Part shown: positions 7,942 to 21,300 of the stretch, one piece after another
Position numbering within the stretch: position 1 is the stretch's first letter
Layout: every line of letters starts with the position of its first letter
Assembly: GCA_019843655.1 (NCBI GenBank)
Contig: JACDQD010000105.1
Coordinates: 558,001-622,000, forward strand
From: Lethocerus indicus
Taxonomy: Eukaryota > Arthropoda > Insecta > Hemiptera > Belostomatidae
Direction: 5' to 3'
DNA: 64,000 nucleotides
Position numbers and translations under genes: made by a program
Notes under the pieces: model-generated
The model's database searches: none
Seen by the model: the letters and a program-made list of their open reading frames with translations, nothing else
What the model was told of the DNA's origin: nothing

Positions 7942-10900
7942 TATCAGTTAAATTGAATTAAAAAAATTCAAATTTTTTAAATATTTTATTGTAATTTGCT
8001 TACCTATTAACAACCCTTTCGTTAAGAACCAACAATTAAATGCTAATAGGATGGCTAGTAGAGTTCTACTTAAAGCATTGTGTGTACCTCACCGTGGCTT
8101 ATCTTTTGTTGATTTGGCTATGTCGACTAATGAGCGATGTTTGTTCTGACCACGTCTTCGCTCTAACTTAGAACCACGACTGTTTACCTTCCTTAACAAC
8201 ATTCTTTCACCCAGTAATCTCTTATTCCTGTGTCTTAGTGGAAGATATGGAATTTTGGAACTGCCTTGTATTTTTATTTCATAGAACAGATTCATATTCT
8301 TCTTAAATACAACCTTATCTCTTGTTATTACCCGTAAAAAACTAATAGAATTTTTAATTGTCCATATTGTATTATAAAAGCTGTAAAAATGAATCTTTTA
8401 AACTAATACATTTCTTGTTCCCAATTGTAACCAATTTTATTTGTTATAATTGATATATTTACCAATAAATTGAAGACTATAAATGGTCACTACTACCGGG
8501 ATGGTTTATTGTGAACGAGTATTTAGTGAGTAGTGTGTGTTGTAAAGTGACGTCGACGCTGAGGGTGGCGTTTTAAACAAAATTAGAGGGCCATTGTGTT
8601 TTGTATGTGAATAGTAGTTAAATAAAGCTCGATCGAATTGCCAACACTGTTTAAAGGCATCCCGTCCCAATTAACATCCGAATACAAATAAATACCAACA
8701 GTTTGTTTGGCAAACTTCCCTTCTTTTCTTTTTTCTAAATTGAATGAGACGAAGCAAAAGGATCAAAGTTTTTCCGCCGAATCGCTTTCATTTTCACAGT
8801 TTTTATGCCACTTCAGTGGAGTTTTTAACTGGACGCTATCGCAGAGTTGTGCAATTATCCAGTTAGCGGTGTTTTCCGTTAGAACCGATTCGTTATGGTT
8901 TCTTTAGGCGAGCTCATGCCACAGTTTTAAATGTGGATACGAAGAAAAACCGATATAATATTAACATAATATCAAATAAAATATTAATGAAATATTTCAA
9001 TATCCTTTTCGTTGTTGTAAGCTGCGGAAATTTGCCATCTGCGACGATACAAATTCGTCCGTGTTCCCCGCACCTCGGAAATTCGCCACTTTAGTAGAAC
9101 TCACTGAAATTGTCGGCAGTTTTGTAGCTAATGAAAATAAGGTAGGTCCGTCGATGGGGTAGTTAAATGAGCTGTTTAACGGATTGTAAAAAGCAAATGA
9201 TCTAAACCACCGTAAAGGAAGAAGGAGGTTAAACCAATATATAGTGTTATATAAACTGTAAGTTATTTGAACTCGTTAAATATAGACCGTTAAGCAAGTT
9301 CGGACAGCTGTTTTATTCTTCAACTCAACCTCTAGGTTAAATTATCAAATTATCCGCGGAAATTATTTTTCCTTGATAAAACAGCATATTTAATACATAT
9401 CAATCACCTAAAAAATATGAAAAACGTAAAATCACAAGTAAACCGATTTTTGGTTTACAATAAAATAGTGCAATTTTCATTTTACCCTTTTCCAATTTTT
9501 CATAGTGATGTAACTCCTTACAGAAAAATTTTAACTCTATCTATTAATCGTTCGTACCAGTTCGTACTACTTTCGTTGTAATGTGCGTAGTAACCAGCAT
9601 AACATTATTCGCTTCATATTTTATATCTGAAATTGTGGAAATCTGGATTATATACAACCTTGGAGTTCTACCCACGCCAAGCTGAATGTAAATTGCCATT
9701 AAGGAATTTCACTTAAAAGCAAACTCCGTGGGTGCTCGACATGCTCGTTTTTTCTCAGATATGCCAATACATTTGACAAGTTCACCGGATTGGTGGGCGA
9801 ACTGGTGCCCTCGACCATTTCCTGGGAAACCTAATAAAAACTGTACGAAATTTTGGAAAGTCACTCGAAGGAAAAGAATATTTATTTTTTGCGTGAAAAG
9901 TTAAGAAACGATTAATATTTATAGTTATTTCTGTCATAGGCTAGTTCAGTTGTGAAAAATATATGGTCAGTGTAATACAATCATTTGGATATCTATTTGG
10001 GCGAACAGTAGATCAGAAGTAATTGCAATTTATTTAATAAAAATTGAGATTTTATTCTCACGCTCTTGTTATCATAAATTATTATTATGATTTAATTATA
10101 CAATTGCGTTTTAAGTCTCTGATGTTAGAGACACAATATTCTGCAATATTTTCTGGTTTTCAGATACTGCATAACGCTCATGAAACACACGATACTAATT
10201 ATTTCGCAATTTAAATTATTAAACTATGATTTAATATGGCACACCTTGTGTCGTGTGTCCTATTGGTTGAATGGGTTATATAGCAAATGATTAGGGGCTC
10301 TCTATCGGAGTCTAGTCCGTCCAGTAAATCGGCATATCGTGTCTAGTCAGCGGTATAACCAGTTTCTCGTCGGTACCGAGGGGGCTGTGCGGTATTCAAT
10401 TAGCCGCACCCTGTCCAACCCTCGCCGTCCATATCGGCGGTCTAATTCTCAAAGCAGGGCTCAGAGCTCGCGGTCCAAGTTTATTTGAATAGGGAGAGAC
10501 AAAAGGCCCCTTTATATATCTGTAAATTGGGCTCCGAGGGTAAGGGCCGCTGGATGGAGGGGCGGCCGTAGTCCAAAGAAAGAAGCTCATATAAGGGGTC
10601 GCCATTCTCAATTAGTTGCCCTGTCTCGAATTCCTCCTCTTATCTGGTTCCTTTCCACGGTTGGATTTACATTTAATTTCCGGCGCTTAATAATTGCCAG
10701 ATTTAATTTTTTAAAATAATCCTTCCTTTGTCGTTTCCACTCATTTACCGAATTGACAGATTGGCTTTTTAATACCGAAAACCTTTTTGGGTCATTGCGG
10801 CTTTGTTTCAAACTTGAATCCGTTAAATGTAATACGGTGCCGGCGAATATATGTACATTGAGTATCGCTCAGAAGCAGCATTTCAAAACTGTGGGTAACA

Positions 10901-13900
10901 GTGGGACGCAATAAAATCTGAATAAAACATTCGCAAATTTCTTATTCTTCCTTTAAATGCAGGTACTTTAAAGCTTTCTTAGCGCAACGGGGCCGAGGTT
11001 TGAAGATTAAATAATGTTACCCCCTGGTAAGAATTTGTAGCCAATTTTGTAATGCCCGGCCGACATACATCGTTGTCGAAATATCATACCATAAATAGCA
11101 AAGGTGAATCGGCCAGCCGACATGTAGTATGTAATTTATAACCCGGTCGGGTAATTTGGTTTTCGGAATTAAATCCGTTTTTATTCGGCCATAATAATAA
11201 ACGACTATTAGATATCGATTTTGGTGGTAGTGATCCAATAAATGGGCGTGCGAGGGGTGGCGGTGGTGGTGGTGGTGGTGGGTCTGCCCTCTTTTTCCAA
11301 TCTTAGACTTTTTACAGCCGATATAAAAATGAGGATTTACGGTCGTAGTCCGAGTCGCGGGAAACATAGAACATAAATAAGAGCGGTATCGCCCCTGTAC
11401 CCTCTTTGAATAGCCCACCAGTACCTATCCGCCGTTACGATCATCCTCAATCATCTACCAATTTTGTAATCTTAACAGTATGTTTATTCATGGGTTTCAC
11501 CTGTTCATATTAAATAATGTTTTGATATTAATTAAAATAATATTAATTATTATTTTTTTATATATAAAATATATAAAAAAGAAATTTACATAATTCTCCT
11601 TCATTCCTGAACATCATATTCGTATGTCATGAAACTTTTATTTGTTATATTTATTTCTCGGTTCATATACGCCGATAAAGTGTATAAGTATTAAAATGTT
11701 GGTTTAATATAATTTCGTCGGGTATTTCTAAGTTTTAAAAAACGGTTGCCGTAAATATTTGACCCGGTCTCTTTATTACCCGGCTCCGCTGTCTTTAACT
11801 GTAACGGGAGCAGTCATTTTTTTAATCCTCTTTGCGAGGGTATCTGTGGCGAGAAGGTGCAAGTGTAAGCCGAGCCCGACCCTGTAAACGGAGACTTTTT
11901 CTTATTTCTAGCTGCGCGATGGCCGTGGTGGGGGGGGGGGCGCCGAAAAATGTCTGCCGGGCTCTAATCTCGGTTCATAAATTAGTCACTGGAGCATTCC
12001 CCTCCAGAGGAGATATCTTATTTCATCTCCGGCCTCTTCCTTGTTACACAACACTCCCCGGCTCCACTCTACGCCATCTCTCAATCTTCCTTTGTTATAC
12101 ACAATCCGACGCTTTTTGTAATCACTCGAATTATTTGCCTAATTGCGTTTGACCTGACAGCATCGGACGGAGGTTCCACAATTTTCATACGTTGAACAGC
12201 TTGGAATAGAACAACTCCAGTTTTTACATATCGTACTCGATATCGTACATATGGCTTTAACTAGCGTATAAACGTTAATCTCTATTTTAATATTTGATCG
12301 TAACAACAATTATTAATATTATTAATAATTCCAGTCTTTCGCCTCGGGGTAGATCTTGACAGAAGTTCTCAAGAATGATATTTCTTCGCCTTAATCAATT
12401 AATGAACACGTAGATCTTTTGCGCGCTGCTGTCAAACATATATTAAAAATCGGTTACATTGTATTCACATAGCCTGGACAACAGCTCAGTGCATTCCATA
12501 ATGATGTAACTGGTCAACACAAGACTCGTGTCGTCGATTATATAATGCGTAGTTAAGTTGACTAACTCTTCCTCCGTAAGCGACTCGTAAATTGTTAATT
12601 TGTCAGACATAGGTACATACAATCTGCCTTTACTTCCAATATTTTTAGTTCTATACTTATATTAAATAGAATTTACGTGTTTTGAAATCCATAAAATGGT
12701 TTGTACTTAATCTTTCAATTTAATAGTGGAATTTCAGTATAGTGTAAACTAAAATAATTTATTGCTCCGTTATATAAATCAGATTTACTGGCCTTATACT
12801 AACTTTTGTTTTCCATAAACTTAATTAACTACAACCTAACGCGATCGGACACATCTCAATCAATGTACTTTAAAACGATATTTTTCATTTCATTCTCAAT
12901 ATTTTCTTTGTAAATGACAAAGTTTGTTTGGTGAGAAAAACACCAAACGGCATATTAATAAAACAAACTATCAGGCCTTACAAAAGCGAAGTGAGATCGT
13001 GTTAGAAGATTGAATCCAAACAAATCGTTAAGCGCAAGCCCCTCTGCATTGGGCGTCAAAGTGCATCTGTAGATTTGTCCACCTCTGAAATGGATTTTGC
13101 TCTTACCAGTACCGTTTTTTTCACGCGTAGAAATCCTTGAAATAAATTTTCATATCCCGAGGGAGCTTGTGAAAGCATGTATTGGTTAGAATGTGAGGGC
13201 GTTCTCGACCTTTTTTGCACTTGGCCCCGTTTCGAGCTCCATTTGCCACCGGCTCCAAACTAAATGTTGCTTATATCTACTAGCTTAGTTTGAAAAAGAA
13301 GATACATATTTTATGCCGCATTTTCCAAGTTTACATTACAATGGATATAGGATAAGCATATGTATAACAAATTACTTTTTGTCTCTCCTTATTATGTTAT
13401 GATTTAATGTTTCTGCAGGTATCGTAAGTTGTAATTTATATTTTATCCAAAACATCGATTATCCGAACAGGTTTCTCTCAAGTAGTTCGGATCGAAGGGG
13501 TACTACTATGTTTCTATCTAAACTGTTGTTTTTCAGTTTTTGAAGAATAACTCATAAACTATTTCTTTCATTGACCTTCCAATTTATGCCAATGTGTTCT
13601 TTACGAATGAAAGGCCTATCAGTGCTATAATAGCTTGTTAATAGCTCGTGTAAATATTTTGTATGTTCATAGGCGGATACACACGCAAACTTAACCGTTT
13701 TGCACGATACGGAATTGCTTGCGATGTATAATTTACGGTCATTACCTTGTTCCTGGTAAGAGATTCTGTCACGTTATTGTTATTTTTCACGAAATCCGGT
13801 AGTGAAAAATTAAATTATATTTGAGTATACTTGATCCTTTAAAGGTGTGTCACATATCCGCCGAAATTGGAGGATGGATACACTGCATTGGAATCTTTTA

Positions 13901-16900
13901 CATAGTTTAGTTACTTGTAAACTCACGGTATTTCCATTTTATATAAAGACTGTACTCTGGCGCCCAGTGTTTCAAATGTCTTCGCTCTGCGGTCGTATCA
14001 TAATCCCCGGGTGTTGTCGCGCGGAGATTAAACCAATTCAAGGAGAAAACAGTGGTCATAGCTCAAGATGATTCAGCAATTATAATTTTTAAAAAAAATT
14101 CATTATGCAGGGTAATGAGTGAGTTACCAGATCCAACCAGGTAACCATACCCAAGTAAACGCAACGGTTTCGGGAATAATGTTGCCTTATATTTTGCGGT
14201 TATTTTCCTATTCAAATTTGTCGCGCCTTCATTATTGCTGTACATTTTGAAAGAGACGACACAACTGGTTCCAATTTAATGGGCGTCCGTTTGCCCGCCT
14301 GTGGCCATGTGGACATGTCATACGAAAGGGCCCCATGATATTGTGCATTGGCGCCCAATCGTAAATATTGAATTGAGATTAATTGAAGGCCATAAAGCTT
14401 TCAGAGCCGATGAGCTTTTTCAATCGATGGCGTCACCGCTTCCCTTCGACCGTTCCCCCCACCTGATTCTTAATGCTTCGACTTTTTCTGTTTTCAATCG
14501 TTAAAAACAGATCATTATAAGGGCGCTTAACGGTTAATCATAATTAAGTCCTGGTAATATAAATGGAGAAAAGTAAAAGCTCATTATAAATTGTTCAATG
14601 CGTACAACTAAGAAAACCGTATCTTATACATTTCGGATTGTTCAACGCATCGTACCCCCCTCCACGATTATAACAATATTACTCGCGGATAAAGAAATGT
14701 TAAATAGTAGAGTAGACCATTTAAATTATATTACAAACCTGACATTTAAAGAGTTACTAATTTGAACGTAGAGAAACAGACACCCAGAGGAATGAAATCA
14801 GATAAAATGTTTTAGCCACAACTCAGAGTGGATCATCTCTGTGACCACGAGGATCAGAAGCCTGAAAAATTGTTCGGGTCATTTCTCTGCGTAGTTCAGT
14901 TGTTACTACTGACGATTCGCAATTATACATTTAGTTTGATCATTTTAATTGGATTTATTATTGGATATTTATGAAAATAAGCAACATGTAAAAATTAATC
15001 CACTAGTTATAAATTTTACAACAAAAAAAAACTGAAACGTTAAAGAGTAAAAGAATAATTTGACTGAGATAAATGGGCCTAATAGTCGCAGGTCGGCATT
15101 CGGATTGAATTAAAGACAACTTTTAAGCGATTAGAGAACCAAATTGTAATTCAAGGCAGAAAAGTAATACCCCCTCGGGGAAAGCGAGACCTAGGAAAAA
15201 CTAATTGGAAAGTTGAAAGAGGAGGCGGGCGTGCGAGCCCGGAGATGGCCCAGCGGAGAGCCCCAGCGCTAATAAATAAGCTTAATTGTACAAGTAAATA
15301 AGTCCTGATTCGGGTAGACCTTTTTTTTCCTGAGAGGGATTTCCCGGACTGGAAAACACGGCGTTCATAAAATGCCAGAACCTACTGCATCTAATGTCCA
15401 CAGCCTATAGCGTCGTATTCTTCAGTATAAATATAAATTTTAACCGACAGTCTTTAAATTGTGTTTTAATTCCACTCTAAATTAAATGGCTGATGCACGC
15501 CGACTGTCCTACGTTGAAGTATCCTAAAGTGATGTTACGGTTAAATACATGAATACGAATTTATGTATAATGATAAGTTGGTTGTCTGTTATTTTTTTGG
15601 TGTACTAGTGGAGTTAGGGAAATGATTTCATTCGTTTTCATTATTTCTCCTCGGTTATGAACACTTGTCTGTTTTATGTACAGCGTGTTTCTTTGGACAA
15701 TGTGTGTTTTAAGTTATGAATGTGTGTTTTGTGCGCAAACACAAGGAGGGAATTACCCGGCCACACATTGGGGCCAGCACGAACTTATAACAAGGAGCTA
15801 AAATTAAAACAGTTTTCAAGTTTACTGAGGGAAGTTGACAGAAGGGGAGAGAAGGGCCTAACCTAAGACTAAGGGTGACTTTTAAATACTCGAAAGAGGA
15901 AAGCGCTCTACTATAAATAGCCAGGGTTTAGTTGTAGCTGATTTACGCTCGAAGACCGTTTAGTTATCACTCTTAATAACACGCCTGCCGCATTTACTAA
16001 GAGGGCTTATACTCCCCCCAGACTGTTGTACTTAACAAAAAATTGTCTCTTCAAACTTATTGTCCATTTTATGGATTAGACTTCCTATCATCGTTCATGC
16101 AACCCTGCACTTACGATAATTATTAATGAAAATCTGTATCTTATATTATTCACTGACTGGTTTTTCAATTAAATAATTTGGGATGGAAAGAATAAGGACT
16201 ATGATTAAGGTTTCGCACTTTGAATTCTGAGTAAGAGAATATTCCAATTCATAAAATTCAGTAAAAATCAGTATGCAATTTTAGATTATCAGTGATGCGA
16301 TATGTTTCTAGATACTATATCACATAGCTGCTGTTGTTTATAAAAAGAAACGTTCGTATTGACGAATCCGAACTTTATTTCAGGTTTATAATTGGCGAAG
16401 ATCGCCCCCGACAGAGCAACCACTTGGCCACTAACTGAGTTTCCCGCAACAAGTTGCTGGATCTGTACGAGCCAGCGAACTTGAATGCGGCAGGCGAATA
16501 ATCGTATAATTCCCATGCGTTTCATTAGCACCGGCTAATTTCCTACCCTCGAAAATTTCCTGCGCGTATATACGGCCTTGTTCTTGTTGCTGTACGCAAT
16601 AAAACAGGATAATTATCTGATATCGGTGTATAATACGTACCTGTGGTCGCTAATTCAAGTGACAGTGTTTAAATGGCGAAACCGGTCTGGGCGGAGACCT
16701 CCCGGGCCGAACATCACACGGGTGAAATAAATAAGAGTTGTCTAGGGAGTCAGTTGGGAATTGGGCGAATCGAAAACGGCCCAACCGAACCGAGGAAGAA
16801 GGAAGGGAGGAAGAGAGGGGCGTGAGAGGAGGACCCCGTCTCTCAAAGGGGTTGTTTCCCCCGAGAGACCCAACCTAGCCATAGTACTCTCGACCTATAG

Positions 16901-17357
16901 TGATCTCAGTACAATACCAAGTTATGGCGACAGTTTTTCGAGTCCGTGTGAAAAGCTTACATTTTCGCTGGAGAGAAATATAAACAAAAAGGAGAGATGC
17001 CGAGAGTCCTGTTCATCTTTAATAGAATTTCGGACCCCCTGCTTAGGGATTGAAAAATAATTCTCTACGCCTTATTTTTCCAATTATAACGAATATTGAT
17101 CGACCGAAATTCTCGCGATAATCGGAACTATTTTACACCGCAGTTACTGGTAGTCAAACCTAAATAATATCCGAACATTGGGAATACGTTCAATTAATAT
17201 AGTTCACCATTGGGCCACAAGTGACTTATAAACGATAAATTGCCATATATGTTCACTTAAATCCCAACCCACTCCCAATCAGACATGTTACCTACCTCAA
17301 AATGAAAAAGGTTAAATTAAATTCTAGTCACCCCTACGGGATATTTCAACACTCGAG

Positions 17358-17361
<4 letters not shown>
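7942..17361. other. Intronic sequence without a recognised gene
   Basis: Frames such as 10396-10611, 10608-10811 and 11017-11418 (all -) and 11832-12152 (+) carry no known domain. The 11017-11418 frame owes its histidine run to the (GGT)n tract. Patches with CNE-like alternation of GC-rich words and TAATT cores occur at about 9000-9130, 10380-10620 and 11000-11180. There is a G10 run near 11931. No RNA gene is seen. Confidence 0.45.
11254..11283 (+). repeat. (GGT)n microsatellite, G-rich
   Basis: GGGGTGGC is followed by about six GGT units ending in GGG. Consecutive G runs make it a possible G-quadruplex former on the + (sense) strand. Read on the - strand it gives a histidine run in a spurious frame. 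Confidence 0.85.

Positions 17362-17402
<41 letters not shown>
17362..17402. repeat. (AT)n microsatellite, about 20 units
   Basis: An uninterrupted AT dinucleotide run, preceded by ACTCGAGATAA. Confidence 0.95.
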
Positions 17403-17407
<5 letters not shown>

Positions 17408-18314
17408 GCAAACAAGCAAACAAATCCCAATTAAACTTTACCTGTTTTCATCCCCACTAAAAGTTAAACTCGCCTCATATTTATCTATGCGTGTATATAT
17501 AGACCTAAATTTACAAAAAAAAAGAAATAAAAAAACTGTGGGGTGAGGGATATATTGGGGTGTAAAATCCGTTAATGAAAGGTTTGCTGGTAAGCTTTAT
17601 TGGAAAAGTTAAGCAGCCCACCCCCCTGTCTCTCATTTTGTTTAATGGGCAACCCTGCTTTTATTATATATGACTTGTCTTGTGTAGGCGGTTGAATAAA
17701 TTTCGTTAGGTTTTAAGGTCTTTCCTACTTTCCAAAGTGAATTCGCGCAGGCACGTTATTTTATTTTTTTAATTTGAACTACTTTTTCGTAGAATAATTA
17801 GCTATTTTATTGTACTTTTTAAGTTATTTTATACAATTATTTATTTATTATTGCTCCTAAAATTCGCTACATACGTTTTCTGCCACAGATAAAATTAATT
17901 CATAAATTGGACGTTTCCTTTCACTAAAAACACCAAAAGGTTGGAAAAAGAACATGTAGTTTATAAAATTTTTTCATATCCAGTGAGATCAATACTAATC
18001 GTTATTATTAATAGATAGCAGTCGCTCGCAGGCCATTTATTTGCAAACGTTTTATAAAAACACGGTACCTGAAACAATTTGGGCTAATTGAAGGCTCCAT
18101 TTATTTAACTTTGCGAGGTAAAGTTTAAAACAAAAAGAATGTTCTGGACGAAACACAATCAATAATCGACTGTCCGTTATATAGCCGTTTAATAACAAGC
18201 AGACAGTTATTAGGAAATGGACCGGGCGGAGTCGAATGTTTGTTAACAATAGGGTGTGTCGTGTGTTTATTGCCGCTTATTACTTATCTGTTTTCGTCAT
18301 ATTCCTCTCTATCC
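17403..18314. other. Intronic sequence without a recognised gene
   Basis: AT-rich with short A and T runs. No coding or RNA signature is seen. A - strand frame at 18052-18249 has no domain. Confidence 0.5.

Positions 18315-18394
<80 letters not shown>
18315..18394. repeat. Compound (CTAT)n-(AT)n microsatellite
   Basis: About nine CTAT units pass directly into about 22 AT units. It accounts for the tyrosine-isoleucine alternation of three overlapping frames here. Confidence 0.95.
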
Positions 18395-18399
<5 letters not shown>

Positions 18400-21300
18400 G
18401 GGTGCAATTTCAGTTTTCGTGTTAAGTTAATTGTAACGAAGTGCGTAACGACCAGCTTTAACTTTAATGGATTGTGGGGTCAATATTTAAACAATGATAG
18501 GGGAGCGCTTCAATGTGCACCCCTATGACTGGGAGTCAGAAATTCATATTATCAGGAAATCGATGTTTTAAAAATTCCGTTTGGTACGAATTTGAACGTT
18601 ATGGAATACAGATTTATGCTATACGTATTCAGAAGTATATTTGAATTCTGAGATTATTTTAGGGGCATTTCCAGAAGTCCTCGATCGGAGTATTATTAGT
18701 TTATTTTAAAGCATTCGAATAGAGCGAAAATGACATCACGAGAAAGTGCACAATTTCCGTTATTTAAAGGTCGCAACCCTAGGACCTAAATAAAGTGAAG
18801 GGCCATGACGTAAATTCGGGAAGAAAATGTCGCATAATTTTTTTTTAAGAACCGTAATAAATATAATGGTTACAAAATTTTACGATATTAAATTCACTAA
18901 CCGTTTTAGTAGTAGAAGGAGGCAATCAAATCGAATATCAAGACCGAATATTTTATGAGGCGTAAAACGGGCATTGCCTAATTACCAGGCACTCTGAGCC
19001 GTATCCTATATTAAACAGGGTGACGGTTTATTAGGTTTGGAATCAGCGAAAAACTGGACTAAGAAAAAGGCGAGAGAAAAGCGATTAGTATCTGAAGGTG
19101 ATTTAATACCGGTTTAGAGGGTGCTAGTAGCTGCACCTGCGGCCCCTTAAACTCTTTTTCCAATACTTCTCTAAGGGCATAACGATTTTTTGCAAGTTTT
19201 TTCGGGGTTAACCCCCTAAATTCATTAAGGTTTTTCCTTTATAATCGCAAGGTGTCCCTTGGACATTTTGCTCTACAATCAAACAGATACTGACACCTTT
19301 TTTTAAATCTGTCCTTTTTATTCTAACAGATTTCTTCGTTAGAAAGCCCCATTAATCCTGAAAGGATAATCCTCTCTTCTTATCAGTATTCTTAATTTCT
19401 TTTGTTCCCAGCTTTCTTTTTGTTCTTCCAGTTAAAAGTAGGAATCTTAATTCTGTTATATAAACTAATGTACCAAAACAGATTGAAGCTACTGAATCTC
19501 CTTAATTAGATGGGCAAGGATGGGGATTCTTGATTTACATAGCGGCAATCGGTGTGTGCGCGCGTTATTCGGTCCATGACAGACAACCTGAAAAAGTATA
19601 ATTAAGCTTGAAATTATAAATAACCATAATTTCGTTTAATTACCAATTATTAATTATAGCACATTGTACGCTCATATCTGAATAAAGATAATGTGATAAA
19701 TAGGCGAGATGGAGAGTAAAAAATACCATGCTGAGTAGTGATGGGAGCTAGTGGGTTTTTCTTTAGACCCTCTGACATATTTGGAACATACTTTTGTTTA
19801 GAAACAATTGAAGGTTATTTATTTATCGAAGAATAAATCTGCACTTCTTCTGGATTTTTCCTATGTTCTCGCTCTGTGTAAGACTTATTCTGCGGCCAAT
19901 AAATTTTTTCATTCTATCCGTTTATACCTCCAGATTCTTCCGGCCCCAAAGTGACCTGTCTCTAGTTTTGTGAGGAATTAATTGGATTGGACATTATCAA
20001 CTGGATAGTGTTTGATCTTTGTGAGATTGTTGGATAGGCCGGTTGGCAGGGGCCTGCAGTAGTAGCGGTGGCCCCGAGCCACGTGTTAAATTGAGAGGGA
20101 GAAGCCGATAGAAAGCCGCGTACGTTGGAGGGCTTCGCAGGTGGCACCGCCTAGAGAACGGTCCTCCGCCGCGATGGTTTAATATTATATCCACTGGAAT
20201 TCCTACAAGTACAATTTCATGTTCGTGTCCCACCCCCTTGGTCTCCCTTATTGAAAAATGAATATGCGAGATAATCACCGATGTGAGATTTAGAGTGAAT
20301 TGGAAGACGTGTCGTACACCCGAATAAAATGGCTACTAATAGTTGTTAAAATAACTTTCAGAATGTAATTGCTATGGCACCCACACATCGAACATTCCAC
20401 CTGCAGTTTCATTGCAACGTTTGCTAGTGTATTCTAGTATGCCATAGGATGTTTTTTTCGTATTCGAAACATTTGATGGCAGACCTCCCACCAAACCTAA
20501 TGTTGTTCATGATTATGATATTATGTGAAATCAAACAAATTGCTTCAACAATGGGGAATTAGCTTTAATCATCTGGAAAAATATACTTTCAGTAATTCTG
20601 GGTGATTTATCTGTATTTAAAAAAACCGGCGGGTTCACGTATTCCATTTTAACGTTATTGCAAGATATCGTAAAATTGCGATACTCCCAAGAATATTGAA
20701 TGAATTTACACCGGATTATATTAATTTGATGCTTTTAATAAAGCGTGTAGGGGATAGAAAATAAAAATCTGTTTATTTTCGGTAGCGCAATTATAACAAA
20801 CATGTAGTGTTCAGTGGGAGACTCATAAAAAGGACCGCGAGATCAACGATAGTTTTAATTTGGCTTTTTTAATTAAAAAATCACAAACAAGTGTGCGTGT
20901 GTGTGCATGTGTGGGTGTTGGTGTGTAATATAAGCTTTGGATAAAATCCTCGATGGACATGAGATTGTCCCTCAGTTGACTGTTATATTAATTCCCATTT
21001 GTAATTAGAACGAGGGTGCAAATGGTTATACCTCCTGTTCAAATTGGCCAACATCCAAAGCAACATTTATGTCTACAAGCTGGGGTTATCTCTTTTATTC
21101 AACTACACTATAGCGGAAAATTGATTTTTATATGATTTTAAATTTAATATTTGATTTTGTTTTGATTAACACAGGAAATTGTGATGAATCAGAATGCATA
21201 ATACTGAAATTATAAGTGGTACTCAATTTATTCGATTATATCACGCTCTTATAACAACAACGCCGGTGATAACACTCTGTTCCTTCAGATATATATGTTC

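Noticed and set aside
11017..11418. 133-codon - strand frame with a histidine run
   Set aside because: The histidines come from the (GGT)n microsatellite read on the opposite strand; no metal-binding domain is present.
18236..18528. Three overlapping frames rich in Tyr-Ile-Tyr-Ile
   Set aside because: They are translations of the (CTAT)n-(AT)n microsatellite.
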